A stretch of DNA of 33,967 nt from Stentor coeruleus (GCA_001970955.1 MPUH01000806.1:1-33967), one strand, 5' to 3'. Shown: positions 1 to 10,051, counted from the first letter of the stretch. Notes: generated from the sequence alone by a model not told the origin. Numbers and translations: made by a program.

Positions 1-260
1 TCCTTTAGCACTGCAAAGATAAGACATAATTATTATAAGCATGACTATTATTTGATTAACAAATCTATGTCTTTTATAAAGGTATGGAACAAATAACGAT
101 TTTTAAGTATATAAACACTAACTTTTTATCAAAGTTCGACAAAAAGGCGAAATTAAGAAAATTAAACTATTCTACCTCAAATTTTACTAGAGCTCTATAA
201 TAAAATCAATTTTTTCAAGACTTCTCTTAAGATTTATAAGAAATGAATAGTGTCATTCAA

Positions 261-331
261 TTGACTCAATTAAGTTTCATTTTCCTTAGCTTACTAATTC
301 TATCAGGTCAATATAAGCTTAATTGAGTCAA
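261..331. repeat. 14-bp perfect inverted repeat, 43-bp spacer
   Basis: TTGACTCAATTAAG at 261-274 is repeated as its exact reverse complement at 318-331. The pair could form a hairpin or be the remnant of a small mobile element. No target-site duplication or second copy was seen in the window. Confidence 0.6.
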
Positions 332-383
332 ATCAAGAAATTGCAGCTCTTAAACTTTGCTGGATAAAAAACTAACAAAATTT

Positions 384-573
384 TTACAGCTCATTGGCGA
401 TATCTTTTCCATAATTTTCAAGTTCTTTTAGAATTCCAGTCCTCTTAAAGTAAATATTTCTTGCACAACCTAATTAGTATTTGAATGTTCAGATCTTCTA
501 AGATTAGTTGATCATAAACCCAATTTGATAAATAATAGGAAATACTTAAAGTTTTATTATAACAGGTTAGATT
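384..573 (-). pseudogene. Possible decayed coding fragment
   Basis: On the minus strand, 573 down to about 445 is open for 42 codons and contains a plausible amphipathic run ending LEDLNIQILIRLCKKY. It then meets TAA. Moving one base into the next frame gives RTGILKELENYGKDIANEL and a TAA at 384-386. Together they read like the C-terminal end of a helical protein broken by a frameshift. No family is recognised and no 15-nt intron joins the two frames. In DNA this AT-rich, short open runs are common, so the call is weak. Confidence 0.25.
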
Positions 574-1403
574 CTAGTAGTTAGCTTATGAAAATCAGCT
601 GAATTTTATATATTAAGTGCATACCTTTAAGTTCAGAAAATGTCTATATTTTTTGTTGATATTTTATTTATACCAAATTATTATATGCTTATAAGTAAGA
701 GTAAAATTAGTGCTTTAATAATAGTTTAATTTTTATCACCTATGAAAAATATATTAACTTTTGGTATTATGTATCTTTTTAGACTTTAGATTTTTTTGTG
801 CGAGGCTTTTGTGTAGCCTTAGATTTGTTTTGGATTTTAAAGTCTTGGTCTTTGTTTTTATGCGCTTAATATATGCTTCCATATAATTTTGCTTCTAATA
901 TTGAGGATTTTTATCAGTACCTGGGAATCTATATTATTTTAGGTATTTACCTCACAATTTTAGCATCACTTTCTTGGCTGGACTTCATGAAATTTCATTA
1001 TCGAGGCTTTTCTTATATTTTTGAGATACATTCATCTTTATCCTCTCACTATCTCACTTTCCTTCACTTTATTAATTATTTTCATTTTCATCATCACCAT
1101 CTTCAAGCCTTTATTTTTCAATCTTATTTTTCCTTCTCTTATACTCTCTCGATTCTTTTAAAAACTTATCTCATAAACTATTTAATCACTAAGATTCTTT
1201 CACATTTCTCAAATATTTTTTTTCACTATTCTATAATAAAAAATTATAAACACCCTTATACTCTGTACACAATCTAAATATTATTGTCTATCAGCATTGT
1301 AGACAATTTAAAAAGTAGTAAAATATTTAAACATAATGAATATTTATTAAAAGTACACTCTTTCATAGTAAAAATATCATATTACTCTAATTACATGCAC
1401 ATA

Positions 1404-3119
1404 TTAAATTGGACTTATAAAGCTCCAGTCTTGGATTTTTAAGTCTTTATCAACTTCTTCATCATCCGAAACATGAAGGTCAACAAATTGTGGGTCAATA
1501 TCTGTTAGAGCTGGAACTGGGATTATATAATTTTTGTTAATAATCATATTCCAATCTATAGTCGAGAAAAAGTAGTGGGATTTTATTTTCTTAGCTCCTT
1601 GTTTGAAACCTAAACGCTTGTTTGGTATTGGGTTTAAAAGGTTTTTTATTAGATCTTCTAAGCTTTTATCTTCGATTTTACCAAATTTTTCTTCGAAGAA
1701 ATACGGTTGACAAGTTGCCATTTCATAAAGGACTAGACCTAGTGCATACCATTCTGATTCAGTTTTATATGGTTCACCTTTTACAATTTCTGGAGGTAAA
1801 TAAGCCATATTTGCTTTTATCGGACTTTTAGAATTAGTGTTTATAATTGGTCTGGCCATTTGGAAATTACTTAGCATAATATGCCCATCTTCATTGATTA
1901 AAATATTTTTTGGAGTTAAAGCTTGATATATGTATCCTTGGCTATGAATATACTCAAGAGCGGTTATTAATTCACAAGCATAAAGACGTATAATATCTGT
2001 TTTTATATGAATTTTACAACCAATTTGTGAAGCTATAGTCCCGTGTTTGCAGAAATGTGAAACCAGCATCAAGTTTTCATTTGTTTGAAATGAGAATATC
2101 AAAGGTATAATAAAAGGGTGTATAAGTTTCGAAAGCAGGTTTTTTTCGGACTGGGCTATTTTCAGAAGGTCTTCTGATATAAGTTTATTTTTTTTAAAAA
2201 CTTTCATTGCATAATAGTATCTTGTCTTTATATCTTTTATAAGATAAACTTCTCCTAAATAGCTTACTCCAAGGACTTTTATTATATTAAAGTCTTTGAA
2301 TTTTCTTATCCTATTCATATCCACCCTAGGTTGAGTCAATGCTTTTACTTTAAACCTAGAATAATCTATTTTCTCTACACATTCTTTTCTATCCGTACTA
2401 TCTTTTTCAACTTCATCAATTTTTTCTACAATCCTAGTATTCCCTTCACAACTCGAAATTAATTCTTTCGAACTTATATACGTACCATTTTTAACCTCAC
2501 AACTATGATAAAGTATTTCAGTAATTTCTTCATATTCTCCAGCATAATCCAAAGGAGCCTTGCCATAAACATCGAAATCTGAAACACTTGCACCTTTTTT
2601 TATAAGTTCTTTAACTATATTCCCTTTTCCATGTATACAAGCATGATGTAATGCAGTCCTCCCTAGTTTATCTTTAGCTGAAACATCAAGTCTACAAGAT
2701 AGAATTTCAGTCACTTCGAAATTCCCAGCAATAACTCCTCTGTGTAATGGAGTAAGTCCTTCAGAATCTTCAAGACTGTTTATATCGTGGCTTAGAAAAC
2801 ATGATAATAAAAAATCAACGTCGTTATTGTCAATTGCATCCCATATATCTTGAACATTATCTTCTTGGGATACTATAAAATCTTCTATATTCCCTGGGCT
2901 TTTGGTATCTAATATTTCGGTTATTTGGTTTGTTTGGGGTTTTAGTTTTTGTTGGGGAATTGGATTTTCGGATTCATGAATTGGTTCAATGATGGAACTC
3001 TGGATTGAATTGTCTGATAAGTTTATTGTCCCGATTGATGACCCTTGATGGTGACTTGGGCTTCCTTTACAGCAGATGGATGTTTTGACTAGTTTCAAGA
3101 AATAATCACAATATTCCAT
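1404..3119 (-). CDS. Ankyrin-repeat AGC-type pseudokinase
   Basis: The 571-residue protein has a disordered Ser-rich N-terminus (1-90), about three to four ankyrin repeats (about 93-206, with GLTPLHRGVIAGN and GRTALHHACIHG), a linker, and a protein kinase fold (about 275-523) followed by an AGC-type tail. The ATP Lys (K306), the C-helix Glu (E325), a PPE motif (442-444) and KRLG (501-504) are present. The catalytic HRD motif reads Y398-Q399-A400, the following Lys is T402, and DFG reads N418-F419-Q420. Both catalytic aspartates are therefore missing. In the AGC family these residues drive phosphotransfer, so I infer a pseudokinase that acts as a scaffold or regulator. Stop is TAA. It is divergent from the PSMG2-like gene, with 296 bp between the starts. 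Confidence 0.88.
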   Translation of the reverse strand: MEYCDYFLKLVKTSICCKGSPSHHQGSSIGTINLSDNSIQSSIIEPIHESENPIPQQKLKPQTNQITEILDTKSPGNIEDFIVSQEDNVQDIWDAIDNNDVDFLLSCFLSHDINSLEDSEGLTPLHRGVIAGNFEVTEILSCRLDVSAKDKLGRTALHHACIHGKGNIVKELIKKGASVSDFDVYGKAPLDYAGEYEEITEILYHSCEVKNGTYISSKELISSCEGNTRIVEKIDEVEKDSTDRKECVEKIDYSRFKVKALTQPRVDMNRIRKFKDFNIIKVLGVSYLGEVYLIKDIKTRYYYAMKVFKKNKLISEDLLKIAQSEKNLLSKLIHPFIIPLIFSFQTNENLMLVSHFCKHGTIASQIGCKIHIKTDIIRLYACELITALEYIHSQGYIYQALTPKNILINEDGHIMLSNFQMARPIINTNSKSPIKANMAYLPPEIVKGEPYKTESEWYALGLVLYEMATCQPYFFEEKFGKIEDKSLEDLIKNLLNPIPNKRLGFKQGAKKIKSHYFFSTIDWNMIINKNYIIPVPALTDIDPQFVDLHVSDDEEVDKDLKIQDWSFISPI

Positions 3120-3415
3120 ATTATCACCATATGTTTAGTGTATTTTTATTTTTGGATTTCTAAATACTAATAAGTAATACCTTTTTTCTTATAGAATTTT
3201 ATGTGTTTATAGGAATAAATGATAGAAAATCATAAATTTTGTTGGTTAGGAATTTTTATGGGTGTTAGGGAATCTATTACGACATACATCTAAAATTTCA
3301 ATCAACCCACAAAATTTTCCTACCCAAATCCCACTCATCTAACCCCTTTTTCATTCAAAAAAAGAAAAAATCCTCCCTTACAATAATCTCACATATAAAA
3401 AACCTTTAAATAAAT

Positions 3416-4072
3416 ATGTTCAGAGTAATATCCGAAGGACCAATCAACATATCCGGTAAAACCCTTCTAATCCCATCTATCTCAGTCGGGAGTTCCGGTA
3501 CACTTGCCCTAGATCTAATCCTCAACAGCCTTCCTCATAACAAAATCTGTTGGATTTACTCAAATGAATTCCTACCAATAGTTGGTCATCAAGCTTTAGA
3601 TAACGATCCATCTCTAGTTATGCCAATTGAACTTTTTGATTTCTCATCATTTGCCGTCTTACAAATCCGATCTTTATGTTCAGATAATAAGCTTTTTATA
3701 GAAAAACTCATCAAATGGTGTCTTGAAAATTCAGTCTCAAGAATAGTTTTAGTTTCTTCTAATTGTGATGAAATCAAAATCAATGCTGAAGAACCTGAGA
3801 TTTTTACTATTGACAATGGTATTGGAGAATATGATTTTGGTATGGAGAAAAAAGACTTTTTACAATATAAAGAGTTTTTTATGGGTGCTGGGATATGTAA
3901 AAATGTACTTAAACAAAAGGAGATTCCGGCAACTGCGGTGATGGTTTATGCGAAGGATGTTCCTGCTGATGTGCAAAGTGCTTATGTATTGGCTGAAGGA
4001 GTTTTGAAGGTTTTTGGAATTACGGTGGATTTGAAGGCTCCTCGTAGTTGGCAAGGCATAGTTATTAATTAG
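3416..4072 (+). CDS. PSMG2: Proteasome assembly chaperone 2 (PAC2)
   Basis: The 218-residue protein matches PAC2 along its length. It begins MFRVISEG and has the family's core TLLIPSISVGSSGTLALDLI (about residues 16-35). Further matches are WIYSNEFLPIVGHQ, the LQIRS stretch, and a late AGICKNVLK and PRSWQ region. In other eukaryotes PAC2 pairs with PAC1 to build the alpha ring of the 20S proteasome in cytosol and nucleus. It is slightly shorter than the human protein (about 264 residues). TATAAAA lies 16-22 bases before the ATG, and the 5' flank is strongly C/A-rich. Stop is TAG. No intron is needed. The next gene downstream is on the same strand about 1 kb away, past two assembly joints. Confidence 0.88.
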   Translation: MFRVISEGPINISGKTLLIPSISVGSSGTLALDLILNSLPHNKICWIYSNEFLPIVGHQALDNDPSLVMPIELFDFSSFAVLQIRSLCSDNKLFIEKLIKWCLENSVSRIVLVSSNCDEIKINAEEPEIFTIDNGIGEYDFGMEKKDFLQYKEFFMGAGICKNVLKQKEIPATAVMVYAKDVPADVQSAYVLAEGVLKVFGITVDLKAPRSWQGIVIN

Positions 4073-5060
4073 TTAAGTTAGTAGATGGGATGAGATAAGA
4101 GAGATTTTTTGGGTGATAGGTTTTGATTTTAGGTATTGAAAGAATAGGTTTTAGAAAAGTTTTTGATTGAATATAATGTCTTTTATAGGATAAAGTTTTG
4201 TTTTGATGATATTGATTATAGGAATTGGTTTGCTTTTAGGTTTAGAGTATGGAAAATAGAGTGTATACATTTTATAATTTCAAGATGATATTTTTTTATT
4301 TTGTAAAAGGATGCAGTAGTTTATTAATGAAATATTGACTTTTTATAGGGTTTTNATACATTTTATAATTTCAAGATGATATTTTTTTTTATTTTGTAAA
4401 AGGATGCAGTAGTTTATTAATGAAATATTGACTTTTTATAGGGTTTTGCTATTGATGAGTTTAAAGCATATAGTTTTCTTGTGTGTTTAAAATATTTGTT
4501 TATAAAATGAAGGTAGATGTAAATGTTTTATAAAAACTTAGTAGAAAAGAAATAATATTGTTGTTGCATCAAGGAGTTAAGGAAAACCAGATAAAGTTTT
4601 TAATGGATTATAAAAAATAAAGATAAATGCATAGCCCATGGTAAAATTTGCTTAAAATGAAAACTGAGGAATATATCAGACTTAAGAAAAAAATAACTCT
4701 TTATCTATTTTTATGCTTATAAGTAATTTTAGAGTTGCTTACTACAAATAACAAAAGTGGTTATTTTTAATAAAACCCAAAAAGACCATCAATTTGCATT
4801 CAAAATCTGTAATATCTTTGCTGAATCCATATCTTATACCTAATTTCCCAGGGAAAATATCACAATAAAAGCACACCATAATCAAACATCCTAACTACTC
4901 TCCAAGTATCAAAAATTCCAACAATAAAACTAATTATTGAAATCATATTCAAAAACTATGAAAAAAAATTTTCAAAAATAATAAATTACCTCTAACTAAT
5001 GGTTTTCATATTAATGACATCATATTTACTTGTAGAATTTATTCCCTTATAACTCCAAAG
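4073..5060. other. Intergenic region with an assembly joint
   Basis: No coding potential was seen on either strand. The left part (to about 4760) is G/T-rich on the plus strand and the right part is C/A-rich, the same switch seen in other gaps of this window. It contains an N at 4355 flanked by a near-identical duplication. Confidence 0.6.
4265..4447. repeat. ~90-bp direct duplication flanking a single N
   Basis: The 90 bases at 4265-4354 reappear as 92 bases at 4356-4447. The only difference is the length of a T homopolymer (7 versus 9). One N at 4355 separates the copies. This is most simply two contig ends that overlap but were joined with a placeholder instead of being merged, so the true locus probably has one copy. 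Confidence 0.9.
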
Positions 5061-5241
5061 ATGAAATATGGGAAATTTATGCTGGCAGGCTTAGCCATAG
5101 GTCTTCCCGTAAAAAAAGTATACAGTTACATCTATGGAGGTGAAGATCTANATGAAATATGGGAAATTTATGCTGGCAGGCTTAGCCATAGGTCTTCCCG
5201 TAAAAAAAGTATACAGTTACATCTATGGAGGTGAAGATCTA
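5061..5241. repeat. Exact 90-bp direct duplication flanking a single N
   Basis: Bases 5061-5150 are identical to 5152-5241, with one N at 5151. Each copy begins with the same ATG and encodes the first 30 residues of the SDR gene. A real duplication would leave a broken upstream copy, whereas a failed contig merge explains both the N and the identity. The gene start is therefore taken from the second copy. Confidence 0.92.
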
Positions 5242-6063
5242 ATCTACAAAAATTACGGAAACGGATGTTACGCAATGGTTATTGGGGCAAATGACTCAAT
5301 AGGTGAAGGTTTCTGTAAAGCTCTAGCAGAAAAGGGTATAAACATAGTCCTTGTAGGAAAGTCTCAAAGTAATCTAGCAAGAATAGCCGATGAGATCTCT
5401 GGAAAATATGGAGTAAAAACCATTACATGGTTTTTCGATTTATCAAAAGCTACAGACACAGATTTTAAAGCATTAAAAGCTAAAACTGATGAAATAGAAG
5501 TGTCGATGCTTATAAACGCGACAAGATTAGGTGTTTTGAAACCAACACATAAATTGAATCATGATGAAGTTGAAGGGATGATTAATACAACAACAAAATC
5601 TTTGATGCATTTGTTAAGATTGTACTTACCTGATTTGGATAAAAGGAAAAAAAGGTCGGCTGTGATTCATTTATCATCATTGTTATCGATATCCCCTGTA
5701 CCAATACTTTCTCTTTATGGAGCTACTCAAGCTTTTGTTAGATATATTACAATGGGTTTATCAGAAGAGTATAGTTCAAGTATAGATTTTCTTAGTTATG
5801 AGCCTGGAAGTTTGATTCCAGAAAATGCTCCATCGGATTTATCTTCATGGAAAACTGCTCCACTTGAAGCTTCGATAGCTCAGGCCCTTAAAGATCTTGG
5901 GCATAAGAGGACTTCTTATGGGCATTTTAAACATGAGCTCCTGGCAACTTTTTTGCATATCGCTCCAACGCAAGTTTCGCTTCGAGTTTTTTATTACTTG
6001 CTGAATCAACAAGCTGAACAGCTTAAGCAAGCAAGACAAGCGAAGCAGACTAGATCGATTTAA
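5152..6063 (+). CDS. SDR family, 17-beta-HSD12/3-ketoacyl-CoA reductase-like, catalytic Lys lost
   Basis: The 303-residue protein has a short hydrophobic N-terminus and the NAD(P)-binding turn IGANDSIGEG (about 44-53). It also has a degenerate NNAG site (INATRLG, N122), Ser175/Ser176 and Tyr189. The layout SPVPILSLYGATQAFV closely follows the very-long-chain ketoacyl-CoA reductase/HSD17B12 family, an ER enzyme of fatty-acid elongation. The Ser176-Tyr189 spacing of 13 is normal, but the YxxxK lysine is Gln193. The enzyme may be inactive or altered. It ends in a Gln/Lys/Arg-rich tail and stops at TAA. The start is the ATG at 5152. A longer in-frame reading from 5134 crosses an N and the duplicated segment and should be ignored. 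Family assignment is firm, substrate unknown. Confidence 0.85.
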   Translation: MKYGKFMLAGLAIGLPVKKVYSYIYGGEDLIYKNYGNGCYAMVIGANDSIGEGFCKALAEKGINIVLVGKSQSNLARIADEISGKYGVKTITWFFDLSKATDTDFKALKAKTDEIEVSMLINATRLGVLKPTHKLNHDEVEGMINTTTKSLMHLLRLYLPDLDKRKKRSAVIHLSSLLSISPVPILSLYGATQAFVRYITMGLSEEYSSSIDFLSYEPGSLIPENAPSDLSSWKTAPLEASIAQALKDLGHKRTSYGHFKHELLATFLHIAPTQVSLRVFYYLLNQQAEQLKQARQAKQTRSI

Positions 6064-6750
6064 CTCTAATACATAGTAAATGAATGGAATAATTTGGAAA
6101 ATATTAGAGTTTTTAGATTTTGGATTGTAATGTATAGGGATTTTATTCAACAGTTTAGATTATGGAAAATATATGCGAGATTTTATGAGAGAAGAAATGG
6201 TTTGGATTGGGGAAATTAAGGGTTTGATGATTTGATGGTTTAATGGATTGAAAAGTGGATTTTGAGTGTTTGATCGAATTTTGTAGTTTTTTTATTTTTT
6301 TAAGTTTTATATTGCGGGAGATTGTTGAAGATATTGGTATAGAAATTCATGGGGCTTAGATTTTTTGATTTTTTGTGAAATATTGTTGTTGTTATTGAGT
6401 GGATTTTTTTTATTTTTGAGGTTATAGATGATATGATATTACTTTTAAAATTACAATATTTTTAAAAACTAGGTTTTTTGCTTGAGGATTAATAGATTCA
6501 TTGAAGGTTTATTATTTTACACTAAAATAAATATTTTTGTTGTTTAATCAATTACAAATATACCCAAACTTATAATAGCATCAAAGCTAAATTATCATAA
6601 TCTCACAATCCCTCTGCCTAAATACAAAGCCTATCATCAACAAAACCAAACATGAATCTTTAAAAACCTAATAAAACAAAAAATCTCAATAGTTTCTAAT
6701 ACAATCTCCAACTATCACATTATCATATTTAACAACATACTATATGTAAT
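6064..6750. other. Intergenic region, no gene seen
   Basis: Tandem genes on the plus strand flank this gap. It is G/T-rich to about 6550 (20 G and no C in 6181-6240) and then C/A-rich (19 C, 3 G in 6601-6660). I see no coding frame, RNA gene or repeat in it. Confidence 0.6.
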
Positions 6751-8163
6751 ATGAACTTTTCAACTCTAGAATCCAAATTTAAAAACATCGAAAAACGTCA
6801 GCATGCTCTAAATTCCTATTTCAATCCTCTAACAAAAGGAGGTCCAAAACACTATTGCATAAAAGATCTTTTCCAAGATTTCCAATACGACACAAGGCTT
6901 TATGGACTAGGTAAATTCTTAAAAGTCTCATCCGATCCACCAACAAAGCCATTTAAAAAATCCTCACAGCCAGTTATTAACAAAAACCCAATATCCGATC
7001 CCCAAACTAACCGTATAGAAAAATATCATCGTCTAATAAAATCAACTGATCTCGAAGCTTTATCAATAAAAGAAGTAATTCCAAAAGTAAAAATCATTAA
7101 AAAATACAAAGAACGTGCTTCTTCAAACCTTAGTAAACTCAAAGACCTGTCTTTATTAGAAAAATGCAAACTCACACCAAAAGATGAGTATTTTGGGTTG
7201 TTTTCTAATACAAAAATATCAACAATAACTGAAGGGCATAAAAATTCTAAAAGTAATAAAATGAGTAATGAATGGATCACAAGCTATAAACCAAGTAGAC
7301 AAAACAGTAAATCGTCTTTTGATATGTTTAAAAGTGATAATGATTATAAACAAAATCCTAATATTCAATTAGTCAAAAAAGCAGTTAAAGAAAAAAGTCA
7401 AATACATCCTAAAGAGTATAGTGTTGAAAAGTATTATAAAGAAAAACCTATAGAGAGGTTTAAATTAGATAAAGGGAAATATAAAAAATCAGCGAAAATA
7501 CAACCTCAAAAACTCAAGTGGTTTGAAATTAAATATCAAAATAGTCCTTATTGGAAACCTATGGTACAAGGGATAATAGAGTTAACTTTGATTAATAATG
7601 ATAAATACCCTAACACTTGTTTTAATGTACAAGAAAATCAGGTGGTTAATATAATGGATATATCATGGTTAGAACATTGGCAGAATACAACTTTTAGAGT
7701 ACAAGTTAAAAATAATGATTATTTTGAGTATTATTTGCATTTTGGTGAAGAAAATGATCATAAGCAAAAACAGGTCGAAGAGATTATTGAGAGTTTTCTT
7801 GTAAACTGTAAACCTGAACGTAAGAAAAATGCAAGTGTGTCACCTGTTAACCCTTTGGCTTTGAAAAAAATATCAGAGAAATCCCCGATGAGAAGTAAGT
7901 CTACTATAAAACTACCTTTGATTGCTGAGAAAACTGCGGAGGTTTTTGAAGGAAATTATGATAATCCAATTACACAAAGATTGGTAAAATATAGGGAAAG
8001 TATGACTAGATTTTATCCAGCAAGTTTTCAAGCGAATTTGACTATTTTTGAAATGCATGATATGATTGAAAATAGATACTCTAAAAATAAAAAGGAAGCT
8101 GTAGAAATAGTTGATGAGGAGGTTAAGTTTGAATTGAAAGGTAATAAATTAATTAATGATTAG
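6751..8163 (+). CDS. Unknown basic protein
   Basis: The 470-residue product is rich in Lys, Ser and Asn and looks largely disordered in its first 250 residues, with several Ser/Pro/Lys tracts such as SSDPPTKPFKKSSQP. A more ordered block lies at about 252-350 (LKWFEIKYQNSPYWKPMVQG through YYLHFGEENDH) with aromatic and beta-prone residues. A second, helical block is near the C-terminus (ITQRLVKYRESMTRFYP). No transmembrane segment, signal peptide or known domain is recognised. Codon use changes along the gene: C-ending codons are common early and G/T-ending codons late, as in neighbouring genes. Stop is TAG. It converges on WDR34 with a 280-bp gap. It is probably real because of its length, but I cannot assign a function. 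Confidence 0.8.
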   Translation: MNFSTLESKFKNIEKRQHALNSYFNPLTKGGPKHYCIKDLFQDFQYDTRLYGLGKFLKVSSDPPTKPFKKSSQPVINKNPISDPQTNRIEKYHRLIKSTDLEALSIKEVIPKVKIIKKYKERASSNLSKLKDLSLLEKCKLTPKDEYFGLFSNTKISTITEGHKNSKSNKMSNEWITSYKPSRQNSKSSFDMFKSDNDYKQNPNIQLVKKAVKEKSQIHPKEYSVEKYYKEKPIERFKLDKGKYKKSAKIQPQKLKWFEIKYQNSPYWKPMVQGIIELTLINNDKYPNTCFNVQENQVVNIMDISWLEHWQNTTFRVQVKNNDYFEYYLHFGEENDHKQKQVEEIIESFLVNCKPERKKNASVSPVNPLALKKISEKSPMRSKSTIKLPLIAEKTAEVFEGNYDNPITQRLVKYRESMTRFYPASFQANLTIFEMHDMIENRYSKNKKEAVEIVDEEVKFELKGNKLIND

Positions 8164-8443
8164 TTTCGAATTTTTATGATAAAAATGTGATATATCTGAT
8201 TTTAAAGCGATTTTATAAGCTTAAGTTAATAAAAAATACCATAAAATATTAGATTGAATATACTCATATTCAAAATCTAAGAAAAAAAAAAAATCAAATT
8301 ATAAGCTAATACTAGTTAATAAAATATCGTATAATCTCTACACAATACATATTATTTATCATAATCCAAAAACATACAAACTAATAAACTATAAATATTT
8401 AACGAAGTCTATTAATAGCCAGTATTCTAATTATTTGAAAATC

Positions 8444-10051
8444 TTACTCATGAAGAACATCATCTAAAAGTAGTGCCAATCTTCTACCTTCATCAGGATG
8501 TGCGACATTAAAAATATCTGGTAACTGATAAATTCTAACCTCTCCCGTTCTATACCCAATAGCCAAATAATCTTTTATTCTCTTATTAAACTTGACATCT
8601 GCAACAAAATTCCTCTGATAAGATATTTCAAGAACATAATGAGTCTTAGACTGAAGGAAGTCATAAATATAAACACTCCCATTATCACAGCCAACAGCCA
8701 AAACCAAAGGTCTAACTTCAGACCAAGAAATTTTCATAACTTTCCCAGCGACAACCGGTTCAAGAACAAGATTAGCCCTAGAATTAAGCCCATTATAAAT
8801 TTTAACATAAGAATCAGTAGATGATGTAGCAAAAAGATTTCTATGAAAAGGGTTACAAGCAATACCCGTAACAGGTCCATCATGTCTTTCATAATGTAAA
8901 CTCATAGCATTAGGGTAAACTTTAGCGATATCTGGCTTATTAATAAACAATGCTCTAATATCAACTTCTTTTAACCCTAAATCCATACAAAACTTTGATG
9001 CTCCTTTCAATAACTGTTGTCTATATGTAGGATGCATATTATTAAGTACAATTTCAGCATCAGGTTTTATTTTCAACCCATCATTAGGTAAAGATTGTGT
9101 TATAAGAGAAGGAATATTATATTTCATTACCCTTCCAGACTCTGCACCAATAATCAAAGAACTACAATCTTCAGTTACTGCAAAACAAGTACCACCTTCA
9201 AGTTCATGTTTACCTTTTATAAGAACTCCTCTTATAGGAAATTCTAGATTTTCTTGATTCCAATTAAGTACTTTTCCATCAGTACTTATACTATAAAGAT
9301 TATATTGACTTTGTGATACCCAAATTAAACCTGTGATACTTTCACGATGTTGATATTCATCAATACTTGATCTTGATAAAATTTCTCCTTTATCAAGGTC
9401 TAAGGTTATAAGAACTCCATTAAAAGTCCCTATAGCAAGAATTGATGGAGATAAATTTGAGAACTCAAGAGATGATATACACCCTTCAACTTCATATTCG
9501 TCTTGTTTGGATGTTGAAGTTGACCAGGTTCTAAGGAAAGATCGGTGACCACACCAGCCAAGATGTCCTGTAAATGAGTAACCGACAGCAAGAATAGAAC
9601 CTTTTGTGTTCCAAGATAATGAAGATACGGATAATGATAGTTCAGTTGCCCCACCTGTACTGAAATAGTCATCTGAACTTTGAGTTTTTTTTATTTCTTC
9701 GATTTTAGGACCTGAGTAGGATTGGATCATCTTTGGAGGGGAGTCTAAATTCCAATCAACTTGATAATCTGTTTATTATATACATTGAAATGCTTTTGAA
9801 GTTTTATCGAGTTCTTTATGCATTAGATCTTCAACTTTTTTTAAAAAAGACTCTACGTTGCCGCTTTCTTTTGTCCGCTTTTTTTTTATTTCTACTTGTG
9901 TTTCCTGGTCTTTTAATGGTCTTGTGTTCATACCTCGATTTACGTATTTTATGTCATCTGTCATAGATTCTTCGTCTGCTGTTTCTTTTTCCTTTTTGGA
10001 GAGCGACCCTTCAAAACTCACCCCTTCGCTTGCATATGCAAAGAGTTCCAT
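8444..10051 (-). CDS. WDR34: WDR34, dynein-2 intermediate chain, two exons
   Basis: Exon 1 is 10051-9784 and exon 2 is 9768-8444, joined by a 15-nt intron to give 530 residues. The WD40 propeller (about 120-510) carries the family signature GYSFTGHLGWCGHRSFLRTWS-like region, then TDGKVLNWNQ, ACNPFHRNLFATSSTD and SEVRPLVLAVG, all matching human WDR34/DYNC2I2. This subunit belongs to the dynein-2 motor for retrograde intraflagellar transport, which fits a ciliate. The N-terminus has a TQVEI at 51-55, a possible LC8 light-chain site, and a predicted helix at about 65-88 where roadblock chains bind in homologues. The codon split by the intron reads Tyr (T|AT). Without splicing, exon 1 would stop at once and exon 2 would lack the light-chain-binding region. 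Stop is TAA. Confidence 0.9.
9769..9783 (-). other. 15-nt intron in WDR34
   Basis: On the coding strand it reads GTATATAATAAACAG. It has GTA at the donor, A at position 10 and AG at the acceptor, and it contains in-frame stops. Removing it fuses two frames that together form a full-length WDR34. Confidence 0.92.

Larger units (their letters stand above)
1..1403. other. Left-edge region without an intact gene
   Basis: No frame here is convincing as a working gene. The longest plus-strand frame (873-1277) encodes a Phe/Ile/His/Ser-rich product of a T/C-rich strand, has no recognisable domain, and is probably chance. The stretch holds a possible decayed coding fragment (384-573, minus), a 14-bp inverted repeat (261-274 with 318-331) and the 3' flank of the downstream minus-strand gene. 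Confidence 0.5.

Noticed and set aside
720..1200. Minus-strand frame that becomes a long Lys/Gln/Arg-rich protein if its stops are read as Gln or Arg
   Set aside because: The number of stops (about 5 in 70 codons) is what chance gives in DNA this AT-rich, and reading stops as Gln/Arg makes any A-rich sequence look like protein. No homology supports it.
873..1277. 134-codon plus-strand open frame
   Set aside because: The product is Phe/Ile/His/Ser-rich low complexity from a T/C-rich strand, with no domain and no intron-linked partner.
5134..5241. SDR start upstream of the N at 5151
   Set aside because: It lies in the duplicated segment left by an unmerged contig overlap. The ATG at 5152 is the same native start.
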